From NCBI GenBank assembly GCA_000310025.1, contig FN649741.1, positions 177,774 to 241,773 of the forward strand: a stretch of DNA of 64,000 nt. Reading direction: 5' to 3'. Below the pieces are notes generated by a model. The model was not told the origin of the DNA. It saw only the letters and a program-made list of their open reading frames with translations, and did no database searches. Position numbers and translations under genes: made by a program. This stretch comes from Ectocarpus siliculosus. Lineage: Eukaryota; Sar; Phaeophyceae; Ectocarpales; Ectocarpaceae. Shown one piece after another: positions 60,772 to 64,000 of the stretch (positions are counted from its first letter, which is position 1; each line of letters opens with the position of its first letter).

Positions 60772-61000
60772 ACGTGTATCCAGTCTAGAACCGGTGTTTT
60801 GGCCAGCTGAGGGGGGGGTTGCGGGAGGCAGGTTCGAGGGCGTTTTCCCTTTGGCCTACACGAAAGCTTCGGTTTCCCACGTACGTGTATGTATCCAGTC
60901 TAGAACCGGTGTTTTGGCCAGCTGAGGGGGGGGTTGCGGGAGGCAGGTTCGAGGGCGTTTTCCCTTTGGTCTGCACCAAAGCTTCGGTTTCCCTAGGAAA
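60772..61000. repeat. Two-copy tandem repeat of about 115 bp
   Basis: ATCCAGTCTAGAACCGGTGT through AAAGCTTCGGTTTCCC occurs twice head to tail. A single diverged copy is present in duplication copy A (36990-37090). The unit includes a run of eight G. Confidence 0.9.
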
Positions 61001-61339
61001 TTTAGTTGTGACCTATATTATATATGGGAAAAGGATTTGCCCTCCGTGGGTTTTGCCTTTCTTTATAGGAAGAACGAAAATTCATCCAGCACTTTCAGCA
61101 CCCGGGAGAGCGGGGGGGGTGGCTTGTCTTTTGCCGAAATGGTTCCCACGGACGCGTAGCCTAGGTCGTTCTTTGAACTCGACATTAGCGACATTAGTGT
61201 CCAAGGTTTACGTGGGCTGTTGCCTCCGATGCGTAAATTTTTAGCAGCCGGCAGGCAAGTGTGCGGATAACAAACGGTAGACGCATCGACTTTCTTTCAT
61301 GTTGGCCAAGAGTATTATCTATATAATATGTATATTCCA

Positions 61340-61685
61340 TTTTGTTCGTCCATTTTTCGGTGCGTCTCCCGGTCACGGAGGAGGCGAACGAACGTAATCC
61401 AGTCAGTGTTTGGTGAACTTGCTTGTGGTGATTTGCTGAATGTTGGAAGGTACTTAAGAGATCTACACCCAAATCGTGTGGAGAGGTTTATCAACTACGT
61501 TCCCATCCGCGTCGCCACCCACCAGGACCTTTGGCACAAGCCACGCAGCAAGAGGGTGGGGGTGGCCGCGAGTGCGATGTTCGCCATGGGCACCTCTGTT
61601 CCGTCCGAACGGCGGCTTCGTATCGCCAACTACGTCTCAAGAGTCCAAAAATTCGACATCGCAACAAATGCACCTTGACATTTGC
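61340..61685 (+). pseudogene. hAT transposase C-terminal remnant, copy C (best preserved)
   Basis: Open reading from 61328 to 61678 includes LNVGRYLRDLHPNRVERFI, VPIRVATHQDLWHKPRSKR and FAMGTSVPSERRLRIANYV. This resembles the hAT C-terminal dimerisation region (typically SVPSER followed by a helix). Only the tail is present, so it is a fragment rather than an active gene. Confidence 0.6.
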
Positions 61686-62534
61686 GCTGTGAGCGGCCGT
61701 TTCAGGTCCAATCTTCCAGCAGCGAACTTAACGGATGTATCATCTTTTCAACAGAATATTGCCTCTTTCTTTTCTCGGGGAAAGTCACCCGACAGACCTG
61801 AAACCTCTACATGCCCACACCGCCAGTCACCACTCATATCGTTCCCTCCGCCGCGACACTACCACTCGAATCAGTCTACGGAGTGTTGTGTCTCCGTCAC
61901 AGGTCTAAGTCCCTGTCGGAGAAAGCGCACCGCAGGAGGCACGTGCGAACTATTGACTACACTCCATTCAAATCAGGCTTAAGACCATGTCTTCCACAAG
62001 AGGGCCAGAGCGGGTGTATGACAATCTCGCGCGTCTGCTGGCACGTTATTAAAAATGCATCCGGTCAGATAACACGACCCCTCAGCCTTCTGGGCCCCCT
62101 TCTTTTACTGTGAAAACCGAGGATATGCCATCAACAAGGACTGAACGAGTAAAAAACGTTTCAAACTACAGGTGTGTTTCAAGGAAGCATCATGTGTTTT
62201 CTTTGACCAACTAAATATACGAAATGAACCCACGGAAGTCGCCACGTCAGCCAAAAGAACCAGCCGAAATCTCTTCAGGGTTCGTTACACGTGGAGGGTC
62301 ACCATGTACTGAAAAGAAAAAAGACATCCAACAGACACACGTGCATCCGTTCTTTCCTTGTTGTATTTGACCAGTGCAGTGCTAACACCCATTAATTCGT
62401 TCTCTCAAGGAACGAACACGTATGTATGCAACGCAGCAGTACACGGCACGTTTGTTGGGCTGTCTCCCTTCTATGTACAGACCGATTTGCGGTCAGGCTT
62501 GGCCGCAAAAGCGACCCCGTTCCTCCCATTCCGT

Positions 62535-64000
62535 TTAGCCGAGGATGTCGGCCGGGTTGACCAGCTCCTGCACCAACATGCCGGCGATGCCGATCATGGC
62601 GAGGCGCCCGTTGTTAAGCTCCTTGGTCTGCATCTTCTCCAGGCCCGCCTGGTCCTTAGGCTTGAGGTTGAGGGGGTCGAAGCCAAGGTCTCCCGGGCTG
62701 TACTCATCCCTGAGGCCACCCTCACCGGTAACGGGGCTGGGCTCAGCATATGCCTTGGTGATGGTGTTGTACTCGATGAAGGCCATGCCGAGCAGGGAGA
62801 AAGCCCAGAACTGCAGTGGGGGGCGATCACGGCCGTGGGCGCGAGCGCAGGATATATAAGGGCCCGGGGGTTACATTTTTTATTGCCAAAAGACATTGGG
62901 GCTTGATCGCGGCTACGCATACCCACGGATGCTCCAGAATGATGTTACGGAAAGCGCTTGATTCCTGAAACAGGAGAAGTGTGCAACACAACTAACCCAC
63001 ACAGCGTTGATGGGTGCGAATATAGTTTCCCCTTGCTCAGCAAAGCCCAGAGTCGAAAGCAGAGAAAGCAACGGGCCATTGATCATGTAGCCCGGAAGTG
63101 TGAACGTTGGGAGCATCGCGCATCACGTGGTCAACCAACTTGTTATGTTTGTCGTCGTCCAGTTTTTATTTTTTCCTCATGAAACACAACGAATTGACAA
63201 AAGACTATGATTGCGTTCATCGCTACGTAAAACCCCGAACTCTTGAACCTGTGGGTAGAGATTACTTTCTTCTAGAAACCCAAACAAGGCTTACAGAATG
63301 AACACCACACCTATCCATACTCCGCAGGTACAGCAGTATGGTGGTGTCCCACTCGGTAGGTATGGTGGGATACTGCTGCTGCCCTCTGTCCTACTCACGC
63401 TTCTCCCTTTCTCGATTATAGTGTTTGCGGCCCTCGTGCTTGCGGCAGTAACGTGTTCGATTTTAACGTACATACTTCGAGATTTTTGGAAGACATGTCC
63501 TACCTATCCGCGGTTAGAGTCCGGGGAAACTAGCAAAGTAATGTTAACGATACAACAACAATGCCCAGTTTTCGGACAAGGTCTGACGTGCAACTGGTTG
63601 GCCTGCCCTCAGTGTAGGCGTGGCAACATGCCCACGGGTTCACCACGTACGCCAATGCTTTTCATGTTTCAAGAGACCGATTTATGAGGACAAACACGGT
63701 ACCCATGTCACCGCCGACAAGGACACGCTAAATGACAATACCATCCGACGGCAAGGAAAACACTTGCACTACTGTCCAGCATCAATGGACGACGCTGCTT
63801 TCGATCTGAGAGTCAAAGCGGTTGCGCCTCAGCGCTGGAGTCGCGGCATCTCTTGTCCGTTATACTGATTACCTCGGGGAATTGCGCGCTGATCTCCTGG
63901 AAGTGGTCCACTGCAGGGCCGATGTAGTCGGGGCCCATGAAGAGAGGGTGGTATTGCTGGAGTGGGCAAGTGAGGAGGCAACGGTGGAGCAGGGAAGGGG
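62535..64000 (-). CDS. LHC-C, light-harvesting complex gene, 3' half (5' exons beyond edge)
   Basis: Exon 4 is 62810-62535 (276 bp, intact, FWAFSLLGMAFIEYN to NNGRLAMIGIAGM and stop TAA). Exon 3 is 63956-63873 (84 bp, QYHPLFMGPDYIGPAV). Both have correct phase 0 borders and no frame damage. Exons 1 and 2 should lie to the right of the window if the copy is complete. It differs from LHC-B at several residues (for example DPLNLKPKD versus DPAKIKPKD), so it is a distinct gene rather than an assembly duplicate. Confidence 0.85.

Larger units (their letters stand above)
60772..64000. repeat. Segmental duplication, copy C (continues past the right edge)
   Basis: Contains, in the order of copies A and B, the AGGCAGGTTCGAGGGCGTTT module, hAT remnant, LHC 3' flank and LHC exons 4 and 3. 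The shared intron block GTTTTCGGACAAGGTCTGAC at 63568 also occurs near 41728 and 50190. Confidence 0.85.

Overview
The window looks like nuclear DNA of a brown alga (stramenopile, Ectocarpus-like). Coding sequence is split into many short exons by long introns with GT-AG (rarely GC-AG) borders. The light-harvesting proteins begin with a stramenopile-type bipartite plastid presequence (signal-peptide-like stretch ending SSAAFVTP). CAG/CTG microsatellites are common. There is one 62-base run of N. The organism name is an inference; the gene models were built by hand from splice sites, reading-phase agreement and protein-family patterns.

Left half (1-36.5 kb) holds single-copy genes. (1) A secreted kelch-repeat protein runs on the minus strand off the left edge (exons between 56 and 6021). 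(2) The ribosome-biogenesis GTPase LSG1 is on the minus strand (11615 to 7678, five exons, 721 aa). (3) Head-to-head with it, 214 bp away, is an ankyrin-repeat DHHC S-acyltransferase on the plus strand (11830-19959, 13 exons, 601 aa, every intron in phase 0). (4) A mitochondrial SLC30A9/ZnT9-like cation diffusion facilitator follows (21402-28359, 11 exons, 590 aa, two GC-AG introns). (5) Last is a multi-exon gene ending at 36463 whose exons encode an H2A-like fold, then an H2B-like fold, then a SUMO/Rad60-like beta-grasp domain, a coiled coil and a long acidic low-complexity tail. This unusual architecture is the most interesting coding feature in the window. Introns are loaded with tRNA-derived SINEs, MITEs with TA target duplications, and long foldback hairpins; the assembly gap sits inside one hairpin.

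Right half (37-64 kb) is a segmentally duplicated, transposon-rich block. Three copies (A about 37.0-44.4 kb, B about 48.0-52.8 kb, C about 60.8 kb to the right edge) each carry a hAT-transposase tail remnant and a minus-strand light-harvesting complex (LHC) gene. In A and B the LHC gene faces an orphan first exon of a second LHC gene across a 0.55 kb spacer. LHC-A is a pseudogene (exon 2 deletion and two frameshifts). LHC-B is intact (218 aa). LHC-C looks intact but its first two exons lie beyond the edge.

The copies are separated or broken by mobile elements: a 1.2 kb foldback element, a pogo-like MITE, a second MITE family, Copia pol fragments, a 2.26 kb Tigger/pogo element inserted into the divergent LHC exon of copy B, and a 3.7 kb internally deleted Gypsy LTR retrotransposon nested in Copia sequence. 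The Gypsy element retains only integrase plus an about 11-copy minisatellite. No rRNA gene, CRISPR array or convincing functional tRNA gene was seen.
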